The notes under the pieces were generated by a model that did not search any database, was not told the origin of the DNA, and was given only the letters and a program-made list of their open reading frames with translations. DNA of 64,000 nt. It comes from Microcoleus sp. FACHB-61. Its GTDB lineage: Bacteria > Cyanobacteriota > Cyanobacteriia > Cyanobacteriales > Microcoleaceae. The stretch lies in the NCBI GenBank assembly GCA_014695295.1, contig JACJNY010000042.1, positions 27,224-91,223 of the forward strand. The letters are read 5' to 3'. Position 1 is the first letter of the stretch; each line of letters starts with the position of its first letter. This document shows positions 1-6,901 of the stretch, piece after piece. A program made the position numbers and the translations under genes.

Positions 1-1
1 A

Positions 2-259
2 TTGAAAGCTGACAGTCTGATGATTGAGCAAGCCAATAATATTGGTGCCCTGCCGATTAAAAAGCGGAAATTCCCCCCGGGCAGCAAGCCGCCCGGTGGC
101 TTCAAAGGAGGAGGGAAGCGTCCGTTTACTCCTAAGCCGAGCGGTGACGGTGCTCCTGTAGGGCGTCCTAACATCAAGTCCGCAGCAGCAGCACCACCGC
201 GTGTCCCCAAGGAACCTCTTCCTAAGCCGGTTAAGAAGCCTAAGCCGATCCAAGAATGA
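2..259 (+). CDS. C-terminal end of an unidentified protein (truncated by window edge)
   Basis: Open from the first bases of the window to a TGA stop, so the true start probably lies outside. The visible 85 residues start with a short helical-looking stretch (SLMIEQANNIGALPIKKRK) and then become a low-complexity tail rich in Pro, Lys, Gly and Ala (PPGSKPPGGFKGGGKRP, then PKPVKKPKP). Such basic disordered tails are typical of nucleic-acid- or membrane-surface-binding proteins, but nothing here identifies a family. A four-copy ATTTTAG array begins 4 bases after the stop. A TTG at position 2 could in principle start a short protein, but a continuing longer ORF is more likely. Confidence 0.5.
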   Translation: MKADSLMIEQANNIGALPIKKRKFPPGSKPPGGFKGGGKRPFTPKPSGDGAPVGRPNIKSAAAAPPRVPKEPLPKPVKKPKPIQE

Positions 260-263
260 ACCA

Positions 264-291
264 ATTTTAGATTTTAGATTTTAGATTTTAG
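264..291. repeat. Heptanucleotide tandem repeat (ATTTTAG)x4
   Basis: Four exact head-to-tail copies of ATTTTAG directly after the stop codon of the preceding ORF. The same unit recurs at several other intergenic sites in the window, on both strands. This is the arrangement of cyanobacterial short tandemly repeated repetitive (STRR) sequences, although this exact unit is read from the sequence and not matched to a catalogue. Confidence 0.9.
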
Positions 292-378
292 GTGAGTGCA
301 TCAGTTTCCAATGTGTGCAGTTTTTAACCAGAATTCTTAAATCGAAAATCTAGAATCCTGGACGCACTCGCGAGGATC

Positions 379-446
379 AGAAACCTGGTTTCTTGACCAA
401 AAACCTAAGCTTTCAGGCAAAGCTGGCGACAAGAAATCCGGTTTCT
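379..446. repeat. Pair of dispersed near-palindromes (AGAAACCTGGTTTCT / AGAAATCCGGTTTCT)
   Basis: Two 15-bp near-palindromes at 379-393 and 432-446 belong to a family related to AGAAACCCGGTTTCT, which is also seen at 24199, 37156 and 37205. They lie in the 250-bp gap between the first two genes, which otherwise shows no coding signal. Each can fold as a tiny hairpin. Function is unknown. Confidence 0.6.
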
Positions 447-506
447 AAGACCTTGTGCGTCCACAAATTATCTAAAACCGCCAAATAATCGCCAATCTAA
501 AATCCT

Positions 507-1682
507 TTATTCGAGCCTCACTTGAGCGCCCCACAAATCTTGCGGGAGAAATACTCTGTCGGTGGGTAGGGGAGCAACTGGGGCCGTGAGGGTAAATTGA
601 CCCGCTTCAATTTGCTGCTTCAATTCCAATGCTACTTGGCGGGACAGAAACATACTCGCAAGGGGGGCGGCCCGCACAGGTTTGCCCTCGATCAAGATGC
701 GGCCAGTCTTTAATTGAGCGTAACTAACTAAACCGAAGGTGGGACGAACGCGCCGGGGGATAGAGAAATCTACCACCGGCGCTACTATTTTTTTGTCTGA
801 TACTGCACAGTTGGCGACGACTGTTTCGTTTAAGACGGGAAAGGGGATGCCGACTCCCAGCATCAGGGATGGGCCGTAGTTTTTGAAGTAGCAGCCGCGC
901 ACCCATTTGGAGTTCATCTGTTTGGCGTCGCCGATTAGTGCGAGGGTGGCGGCCGGGCCGATGGGGGTGCGGTTGGGCTGGCGTTTTTGCAGCGGGAAGT
1001 GCTGGGTTCCTTCCCAGGTGATGTAGCCGGTGGCGCCTCCTAGGAAGATGCGGGTGCCGATGCCGATGATTTGGAGGTCGGGGTCGTTGAGCAGGGGAGA
1101 CATGGCTCCAAGGTTCGAGTAGACGGCGTTGCCGAGGTTTGGTTGCAAGGGGCCGAGGTAGGTGAACAGCGGGCGATCGCCTCCATTGACGCCAACAATA
1201 AAGTTTTGATATGCGTTGCGGGGATTGAATAAATAAAACTGGTTGATTGTATCGCGGGTAATCGTGGTTTCAAAGGAGGCGCGGGGGTAGCAGTCTGTTA
1301 CTTGCCCCAAGGCTCGCAACTGCACGGGTTTGCCGGCTATTAAGTCTTCGATGACGTGTCCGCCGCCCCGTTCGCGCGATTCTTCGCCGTCTTCGGCTAC
1401 TTGGGTGGCTCCCAGGTACAGGTCTACTGCCCCGAAGCCGGAGTAGGCTAAAACGCCGTCCAGCCAACATTGACGGATTTTTATCGGCGGGTCGGTATGG
1501 CCGAGGTTGATGATTGCACCGGAGGATTCCATCGGCTCGAAAGTGCCTGCGGTAATCACATCGACTTCTTTGGCTGCTTGGGTAATGCTGGTTTCTTGAA
1601 CTCTAGTTTTGAGTTCTTCGATTGTCCAGACTGTGGCTTTGCCCTGGCTGATTTTATCGTTGATTTCGTCGATCGATCGCAT
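507..1682 (-). CDS. Homocysteine biosynthesis protein (HcyBio/DUF39 family)
   Basis: The 391-residue product matches the DUF39 (HcyBio) family over its whole length, with conserved blocks ITAGTFEPMESSGAIIN, GHTDPPIKI, GFGAVDLYLGAT and GCYFKNYGPSLMLGVGIPFP. In methanogens the family supplies sulfur to aspartate semialdehyde to make homocysteine, using redox cysteines. The archaeal members I recall carry a Cys in the M-x-SSGA motif. Here that position is Glu52, while Cys131 (TDCYPRAS) and Cys72 remain. The exact reaction in cyanobacteria is therefore uncertain. No C-terminal CBS or ferredoxin domain is attached. The ATG start at 1682 sits 6 bases from a three-copy ATTTTAG array, so the 5' leader runs through this repeat. 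Confidence 0.85.
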   Translation of the reverse strand: MRSIDEINDKISQGKATVWTIEELKTRVQETSITQAAKEVDVITAGTFEPMESSGAIINLGHTDPPIKIRQCWLDGVLAYSGFGAVDLYLGATQVAEDGEESRERGGGHVIEDLIAGKPVQLRALGQVTDCYPRASFETTITRDTINQFYLFNPRNAYQNFIVGVNGGDRPLFTYLGPLQPNLGNAVYSNLGAMSPLLNDPDLQIIGIGTRIFLGGATGYITWEGTQHFPLQKRQPNRTPIGPAATLALIGDAKQMNSKWVRGCYFKNYGPSLMLGVGIPFPVLNETVVANCAVSDKKIVAPVVDFSIPRRVRPTFGLVSYAQLKTGRILIEGKPVRAAPLASMFLSRQVALELKQQIEAGQFTLTAPVAPLPTDRVFLPQDLWGAQVRLE

Positions 1683-1688
1683 AAGACT

Positions 1689-1709
1689 ATTTTAGATTTT
1701 AGATTTTAG
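1689..1709. repeat. Heptanucleotide tandem repeat (ATTTTAG)x3
   Basis: Three exact copies immediately upstream of the HcyBio gene start (gene on the minus strand). The position implies the repeat lies in the 5' untranslated leader or between the promoter and the start codon. Confidence 0.85.
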
Positions 1710-1781
1710 TGTGATGGAAGGTCGATCGAGCGAATGCAGTTTTGGCGATCGGCCTCCTTATTGGTCTTCGCTATAAAGTAG

Positions 1782-2441
1782 CTACAAACTCTGTGTTTGC
1801 AATTGCTGCCTCACCCACTGCGGCCACCGGACAATAGCATTATTGTCCTGAGTTTCTGATATTTGTACTAAATGATGATTCAGCAAGGTTGCAGGCCTAA
1901 TTAGAAATGCGAGACGGTATTCGCAAAAAATATATCGGGTATTTTGAAGTTGGTAAATTTTGACAGTTACTCCCCTATATAGCTCCCTTTCAATAATTCC
2001 TAGATGCTGATAAACAGGTAATCGATTCGATGAGAGACTGGTAAAATCTACTTTAATGACTAAATCGGGCGACGCAGCGTTTAAAATTTCAAGGTTTTTA
2101 CCGAGAATACTGTCAAATTTTTGCAGAGAAAAACAGGAATCTTGTTCTTCACCGTATTGTAAATCGTAGGAATTTAAACTCGTCGAACTAAATCCTTTAA
2201 CTCTCAAGTTAACCTTTTTAGTTAAAGCGGTAACGATGCCTTTCAGCACGCAATTTATTTTTTCGTGCAAGTCGGACGGCATCATGATTTCTAGCACTCC
2301 TCGACTGTAAGCGAATTTAGAGGATATGCGCTCTCCAGATTCTGCCAATAAGGTCTGATAAGTTGGCCAACTAATATTTGGTAAAACCACTATTTGAGTA
2401 GTTTTTAAACGTGGATTGTCAACCAGTGCAACAGTCATCAT
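1782..2441 (-). CDS. Uma2 family endonuclease-like protein, possibly inactive
   Basis: The 219 residues follow the Uma2 (DUF820) plan: an N-terminal segment with GVLEIMMPSDLHEKI, a central SPDLVIKVDFTS, then LPVYQHLGI and VKIYQL. These proteins have a PD-(D/E)XK fold, are strongly expanded in filamentous cyanobacteria, and mostly have no known role. In intact members the core strand reads PDLVVEV with an acidic residue. Here Lys replaces that Glu, and the usual EVW/EYW after LGI is EREL, so nuclease activity is doubtful. It ends 13 bases before the AI-2E permease stop-to-start junction is reached (2442-2454), so the two genes may be co-transcribed. Confidence 0.8.
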   Translation of the reverse strand: MMTVALVDNPRLKTTQIVVLPNISWPTYQTLLAESGERISSKFAYSRGVLEIMMPSDLHEKINCVLKGIVTALTKKVNLRVKGFSSTSLNSYDLQYGEEQDSCFSLQKFDSILGKNLEILNAASPDLVIKVDFTSLSSNRLPVYQHLGIIERELYRGVTVKIYQLQNTRYIFCEYRLAFLIRPATLLNHHLVQISETQDNNAIVRWPQWVRQQLQTQSL

Positions 2442-2454
2442 CGATCCATTTCAA

Positions 2455-3627
2455 TTATTGATTTTCAGGAGTGTGGCTTTCTGTATTATTTGGGATTTCT
2501 AATTTTTGTTCTGGCAGGCTTTCTGGCTTGCTATGCGTTACTCCTATAGATTCGTACTCCTCGTGAATAGCGGTGTCGATCGCTGCTAGGTGTCTGGGAT
2601 TGGTATGCCACTGGTTGAGAATGTCTTTAATTAAAACTTCTCTAACCCAAACTTGAGCGACAACGGTGAGAGGAAGGGCAAGCAATAGCCCTAGAAATCC
2701 AAAGAAGGTGGCGAAGAATACTTGAGCTATTAAGGTAACAGCCGGCAATAGCGCTACTTGCTGCGCCATAACGTAAGGGGTGAGGAGGTTACTTTCAAAT
2801 TGTTGAATTAGAAAGTAGAGGATGAACACAAAACCTGATTTTAAGGGAGAGTCTAAAAGTGCGATCGTCACTGGGGGAATGACGCTCAAGCCGGGCCCGA
2901 TATTGGGTATTAAGTTCAGCAAGCCAGCTAAAACAGCGTGAGCTAGAGCTAGGGGAACTTGCAATACTGACAAACCAATTAGGCTGAGAAAAGTGATGAC
3001 GCTCATGCTAATTAAAGCACCGATTACCCATCGACCGAGGGCTATTTCGCATTCATCTAAGATTCCCTCGATTCGCCGCCGATAAAAAGAGGGAAATAGT
3101 TGAGTAAATCCTTTGCGGTAAGATAAAGGCTCGGCTAATGTCATCAAGGTCAAAACTATGACTAGCAAAAAGCTGAGAATAACCCCTAATGTGTTGCCGA
3201 CAAAGGCTCCTGCACCGCCGACGAGTTGATTGAATAGGGGTTGCAGTTGTTGGATAATGTCGTTAATATCAAGATTCGGTAGTCGCTGACCAATTTGTCC
3301 AGAAAAGCGAGCTTCAATCTGATCGATCCACTCATTTAACCTTGCTATTCCTTGAGGGCCTCTTTGGGTAAGTTGTTGAAACTGTTCGGCAAAGGGTGGT
3401 ACAATGATTAGGAATAATCCTACGAAGATGAGGACTAGGAAGCTAACTGATAAGAGTACGGCGATCGATCTTTTGAGCCCGAATTTTTGCAAGTAGCGTG
3501 CTAGTCTGTTTAAGGCGGTGGCTAAGACGACGGCGGCAAATAGCAGCAGTAGGGCCTGCCTGATTTGCCACAGGATGTAACAAGATGCGATGAGGGCTAA
3601 TAAGCCCATCCACTGTCCTAGCTTCAT
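2455..3627 (-). CDS. AI-2E family transporter (PerM/UPF0118-like permease)
   Basis: The 390-residue integral membrane protein has about eight hydrophobic segments, the first two near residues 5-45 and one near 58-85. The family hallmark loop with a large non-membrane segment follows (about 85-150, FAEQFQQLTQRGPQGIARLNEW). Conserved motifs LLNLIPNIGPGLSVIPP and the QQFESNLLTPYVM region identify the AI-2E/PerM family. Members are proposed exporters or Na+/H+ antiporters, and the cargo cannot be told from sequence. The C-terminal 45 residues are hydrophilic and variable. The ATG at 3627 is preceded by a degenerate ATTTTAG array. The gene is followed downstream by a Uma2 gene after 13 bases. Confidence 0.88.
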   Translation of the reverse strand: MKLGQWMGLLALIASCYILWQIRQALLLLFAAVVLATALNRLARYLQKFGLKRSIAVLLSVSFLVLIFVGLFLIIVPPFAEQFQQLTQRGPQGIARLNEWIDQIEARFSGQIGQRLPNLDINDIIQQLQPLFNQLVGGAGAFVGNTLGVILSFLLVIVLTLMTLAEPLSYRKGFTQLFPSFYRRRIEGILDECEIALGRWVIGALISMSVITFLSLIGLSVLQVPLALAHAVLAGLLNLIPNIGPGLSVIPPVTIALLDSPLKSGFVFILYFLIQQFESNLLTPYVMAQQVALLPAVTLIAQVFFATFFGFLGLLLALPLTVVAQVWVREVLIKDILNQWHTNPRHLAAIDTAIHEEYESIGVTHSKPESLPEQKLEIPNNTESHTPENQ

Positions 3628-3648
3628 TAGATTTTAGATTTTAGATTA
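3624..3648. repeat. Heptanucleotide tandem repeat (ATTTTAG)x3, degenerate ends
   Basis: Two exact ATTTTAG copies (3631-3644), with a partial copy on each side, overlap the first codon of the AI-2E transporter gene. Confidence 0.8.
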
Positions 3649-3791
3649 AGGAATAGGGTATTGGGAATGGCTGCTTGCTAATTGCTCTGCTCCCCAGACG
3701 CGATGAATCGCCTCTATACAAGATACAGCAGATGCGCGCGCTTGCATCTTTAATCAGATACCCCTATCGGACATCAGCATAAGCAGCCTCC

Positions 3792-4409
3792 TCAATTCCC
3801 TTTTGCGAACACCTGCTGCGCTGTCAGCTTCAATTCTGGGAAAGTTGGGGACTCAATACCCTCGCCGCCTCTGAACAGTTTGACTTGGTATTCCCCGTCT
3901 ATTAGTTGGTAAATCGAAAAAGTGGGTTGTTTGGGGTTGCCAATAAACCGTCTGCCGCCCAATCCTAGATAGTCTATAATCCAATATTCTTGAATACCCA
4001 TTGACTCATATGCCTCAAGCTTTAGGGCATAATCATCACCCCAATTAGTGCTAGTTACCTCGACGATTAGGGGGACTGATGAACCCATTGTGATTATTGA
4101 TGATTTCTCCCATCGCGGCTCGTTTCCAATGGTTTGTTCGTTAAGTACAATAATATCTGGTTCATATCCCGATTCCTCGCGCATGGGTTTGATGACGCAT
4201 TCTTTGGGGATGAAGTAGGGCAAATTGAGACGCTCAATCTCTATTCCGATTTTCAGTGCGGTAAAACCGGCGACTTTAGAATGTTTACCTGTTGCTTTTG
4301 GTATTTCAACAATTTCTCCATTGTGCAGTTCGTAGTGGTGTTCTGAGTTCTCAGGATACCAGTCAATGAATTCATCGAATGTTACTAATTCAGGTATGAT
4401 TTGAATCAT
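3792..4409 (-). CDS. Uma2 family endonuclease
   Basis: The 205-residue product has all the usual Uma2 elements: an N-terminal TFDEFIDWYPENSEHHYELHNGEIVEIPKATGKHSKV, a central YEPDIIVLNEQT, then VPLIVEVTSTNWGDDYALKLEAYESMGIQEYWIIDYLG. The Asp of EPD, the Glu of IVEV and the Lys of ALKLEAY fit the PD-(D/E)XK catalytic set, so this copy looks intact, unlike the one at 1782. It stands alone between the AI-2E gene and a small membrane protein gene. The function of the family in cyanobacteria is unknown. A role as domesticated or mobile nucleases has been suggested. Confidence 0.88.
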   Translation of the reverse strand: MIQIIPELVTFDEFIDWYPENSEHHYELHNGEIVEIPKATGKHSKVAGFTALKIGIEIERLNLPYFIPKECVIKPMREESGYEPDIIVLNEQTIGNEPRWEKSSIITMGSSVPLIVEVTSTNWGDDYALKLEAYESMGIQEYWIIDYLGLGGRRFIGNPKQPTFSIYQLIDGEYQVKLFRGGEGIESPTFPELKLTAQQVFAKGN

Positions 4410-4514
4410 GGTGAGTGCCTCAACTTTGGTTTTGATAAGCTGTACGGGGAATTAAGATTTGGGCAAAAACACAGTCTTTAGACCAAGTAGCGATCGCACT
4501 TTTTGATTGCGTCT

Positions 4515-4703
4515 CTACTGCTGCTGTTGGCGCGATCGCCAGCCGAGGATCGCAGCTAAGATAATACTGGGGGTAAAGACGGCGATGAGGGCGTTGAGGT
4601 CGGTAGAGGGGATGGATAAGCTAGGCCCTACGTACTTGATAGCCAGGGAAAGGGCGGCGGATAGGGTGAATACTTTGAGGATGGGGCTGATGTTGGTGTT
4701 CAT
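4515..4703 (-). CDS. Small membrane protein, unknown function
   Basis: A 62-residue ORF with an ATG start has two hydrophobic stretches (about residues 8-24 and 38-54) and a basic/Gln-rich C-terminus (GWRSRQQQQ). This is the profile of a small two-helix membrane protein. It is read opposite to the following methyltransferase and fills an otherwise empty gap. I do not recognise a named family. The competing plus-strand ORF in this interval is Cys/Arg-rich and unlike a real protein, so this strand is preferred. Confidence 0.5.
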   Translation of the reverse strand: MNTNISPILKVFTLSAALSLAIKYVGPSLSIPSTDLNALIAVFTPSIILAAILGWRSRQQQQ

Positions 4704-4830
4704 GGATGTGGTGGTTGGTTGTATAATCTGGTTTTCAGACTATTATTGCAAGTATGTGTTGCGGGTGGGCGGGCGATCGGCTATTTTCTGAGATACTAAA
4801 ATAATTTGCCAGCGTTGAGCGTAATTAAAA

Positions 4831-6150
4831 ATGGATCACCAAAATTTAGAGTTAATAGAAAATATTCGCCAGCAATTTGACAATACTCCTTTTCCCAGAA
4901 TCCCCCTAGAACAATCTCCCAAAGACAACAGTGAATTGCTCTACCTTCATAATCTTGTCACTGCTTACTACTTCAGAAATAGAAAAATTATCAATACAGA
5001 AGGTAAAGTTATCCTAGATGCGGGATGCGGCACCGGTTATAAATCCTTGGTTTTAGCTCTAGCCAATCCGGGAGCAAAAATAGTAGGCATCGATTTATCA
5101 GAAGAATCTGTGAAACTAGCTGAGCAACGTTTACAGTATCATGGGGTTGCTAATGCAGAGTTTTATGCTTTGAAGATAGAAGAGTTACCAACTTTAGGGT
5201 TAGAGTTTGACTATATTAATGCTGACGAAGTTCTGTATCTCTTGCCAGATGCTATTGCTGGGTTGCAAGCGATGAAGTCTGTTCTCGCGAGCGATGGCAT
5301 CATCCGCACAAACCTTCACAGTTCACATGGTAGAGCCGGAGTATTTCGCGCTCAAGCTGCTTTCAAAGCAATGGGATTAATGAATGGAAGTCCGGGAGAA
5401 TTGGAGATAGAAATAGTCCGGGAAACAATGGAAGCATTACAAGATGAAGTAGGGCTTAAGGCATTCACATGGAATTCCGATCGCGCGCAGGATGAGGGAT
5501 GGATTATGGCTAACTATTTATTAGTGGGTGATAAAGGTTGTACCATTCCTGAAGTGTTTGCAATGTTGAGAGGTGCTGATTTAGAGTTTATCAGTATGGT
5601 GGCCTGGCGCAGGTGGGAGTTGATGGATTTGTTCAAAGAGCCAGATGATTTGCCTCCGTTTTTGGCGATGAGTCTGCCAGAAGCTTCTGTGGAAGAGCGG
5701 CTGCATTTATTTGACTTGTTACATCCCCTGCACCGTTTGTTTGATTTCTGGTGCGGCAATCCCCATCAGGCTCAGGCTTTTGTGCCCGTTGCTGAATGGA
5801 CGGAAGCTCAATGGCAGGAAGCACGGGTACACCTGCACCCTCAACTGATGACTTCCGAGATTAGGGAAGACTTGATGAATTGCATTGACAGTCAGACGCC
5901 GTTTGAGATTAGCCGTTATATTATTGTGCCAACTCTAGCGCCAGTGGCGATCGAGAGTGGGATCGCGGCTTGTTTGCTACCTCTTTGGGATGGGCCACAG
6001 TCTGTGGTGTCCATCGTGGAACAGTGGCTCCAAATCCGCTCGCAGATCGGTGTTAACCTAGAGTCTATTAGTGATGAGACTGCCTTTGAGGAAGTCAAGG
6101 AACTGTTGATTAGGCTGGAAGTCTTTCTGTATGTGCTTTTGGAGTCTTAG
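4831..6150 (+). CDS. Class I SAM-dependent methyltransferase with extended C-terminal region
   Basis: Residues about 40-180 form a Rossmann methyltransferase with motif I VILDAGCGTGYKS (60-72), motif II IVGIDLSEESVKLAEQR and a post-I acidic loop (INADEVLYLLPD). The remaining 250 residues are not a recognised domain. They end with a segment that includes DGPQSVVSIVEQW and resembles a small winged-helix or PqqD-like unit, though this is tentative. The substrate is unknown. The gene sits 115 bases upstream of pilA and is followed by glycosyltransferase and other methyltransferase genes, so modification of pilin or its glycan is a reasonable inference. There is no overlap or obvious coupling with pilA. 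Confidence 0.8.
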   Translation: MDHQNLELIENIRQQFDNTPFPRIPLEQSPKDNSELLYLHNLVTAYYFRNRKIINTEGKVILDAGCGTGYKSLVLALANPGAKIVGIDLSEESVKLAEQRLQYHGVANAEFYALKIEELPTLGLEFDYINADEVLYLLPDAIAGLQAMKSVLASDGIIRTNLHSSHGRAGVFRAQAAFKAMGLMNGSPGELEIEIVRETMEALQDEVGLKAFTWNSDRAQDEGWIMANYLLVGDKGCTIPEVFAMLRGADLEFISMVAWRRWELMDLFKEPDDLPPFLAMSLPEASVEERLHLFDLLHPLHRLFDFWCGNPHQAQAFVPVAEWTEAQWQEARVHLHPQLMTSEIREDLMNCIDSQTPFEISRYIIVPTLAPVAIESGIAACLLPLWDGPQSVVSIVEQWLQIRSQIGVNLESISDETAFEEVKELLIRLEVFLYVLLES

Positions 6151-6264
6151 AGCCAGGAGTTGAAAAAAAAAATAGTTTGGGGTGATATTAAAGCGCCGAT
6201 AACTGGGTAAGTTACATATAAGAGTTAGAAATCGAGCATCCCACCCCTCACGGAGAAAAGACTT

Positions 6265-6798
6265 ATGAAGACTGAATTTAAAGCTAAGTTCCTGCAACAC
6301 ATCAACAAAAGAAGACAGGAGCAAGGTTTCACACTGATTGAACTGCTGGTTGTTATCATCATTATCGGTATTCTTTCCGCTATCGCTTTGCCCGCCTTCC
6401 TCAACCAAGCAAACAAAGCCAAGCAGTCTGAAGCCAAACAGTACGTCAGTTCAATTAACAAGGGTCAGCAAGCATACTACGCAGAGAATACTAAGTTTGG
6501 GAGTGACGTTGCAATTTTGGGTCTAGGTCTCAAAACTCAAACTTCTAATTATTCCTACGTAATAGCAACTACAGCAGATGGAGCTACTTCCCTTGGACAG
6601 CCTTTGGAAGCTACGCGGACAGCTCTCAAAGGATATGCTGGGGGGGTAGGGTTGGTTACTGCTGGCGAAGCCAAAACCACCCAGAGCATACTTTGTCAGG
6701 TTTCGGGTCCGAATGTTGGTCTTGCTACTGCGCCTACGATTGCTGCTAATACAACGGAGATCGTTTGTCCCGCTAACATGGAAATAGTTACAAAGTAA
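6265..6798 (+). CDS. pilA: Type IV prepilin (PilA-like major pilin)
   Basis: The 177-residue protein has a 21-residue basic leader ending in Gly and the classic type III signal peptide G^FTLIELLVVIIIIGILSAIALP with Glu at mature position 5. PilD would cleave after Gly21 and N-methylate Phe22. The N-terminal helix continues through FLNQANKAKQSEAKQYVSSIN, followed by a beta-rich globular domain. Two late cysteines (ILCQVSG and EIVCPAN) can close the C-terminal disulfide loop seen in type IVa pilins. A GGAG ribosome site precedes the ATG, and a strong hairpin follows at 6833. Serine/threonine-rich surface loops plus the downstream OGT-like genes suggest that it is glycosylated (inference). Confidence 0.93.
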   Translation: MKTEFKAKFLQHINKRRQEQGFTLIELLVVIIIIGILSAIALPAFLNQANKAKQSEAKQYVSSINKGQQAYYAENTKFGSDVAILGLGLKTQTSNYSYVIATTADGATSLGQPLEATRTALKGYAGGVGLVTAGEAKTTQSILCQVSGPNVGLATAPTIAANTTEIVCPANMEIVTK

Positions 6799-6832
6799 TT
6801 GTTCGGCCTAACAACCATGGCTTATTGACGAG

Positions 6833-6861
6833 AGCGGGTAGAACACAGAGTCCTACCCGCT
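6833..6861 (+). terminator. Hairpin terminator after pilA
   Basis: Perfect 9-bp arms AGCGGGTAG / CTACCCGCT, with an 11-base loop, are followed by the T-rich TTTGATTTATT. It lies 35 bases after the pilA stop and before the next gene, so it probably ends a monocistronic pilin transcript. Confidence 0.7.
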
Positions 6862-6901
6862 TTGATTTATTGTGTAAAAACTGTTTTGAACAGCTTAGTC
6901 T

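Noticed and set aside
4507..4791. 94-residue plus-strand ORF beginning MRLYCCCWRD
   Set aside because: Cys/Arg-rich start and no hydrophobic or domain pattern; the minus-strand small membrane protein fits better.
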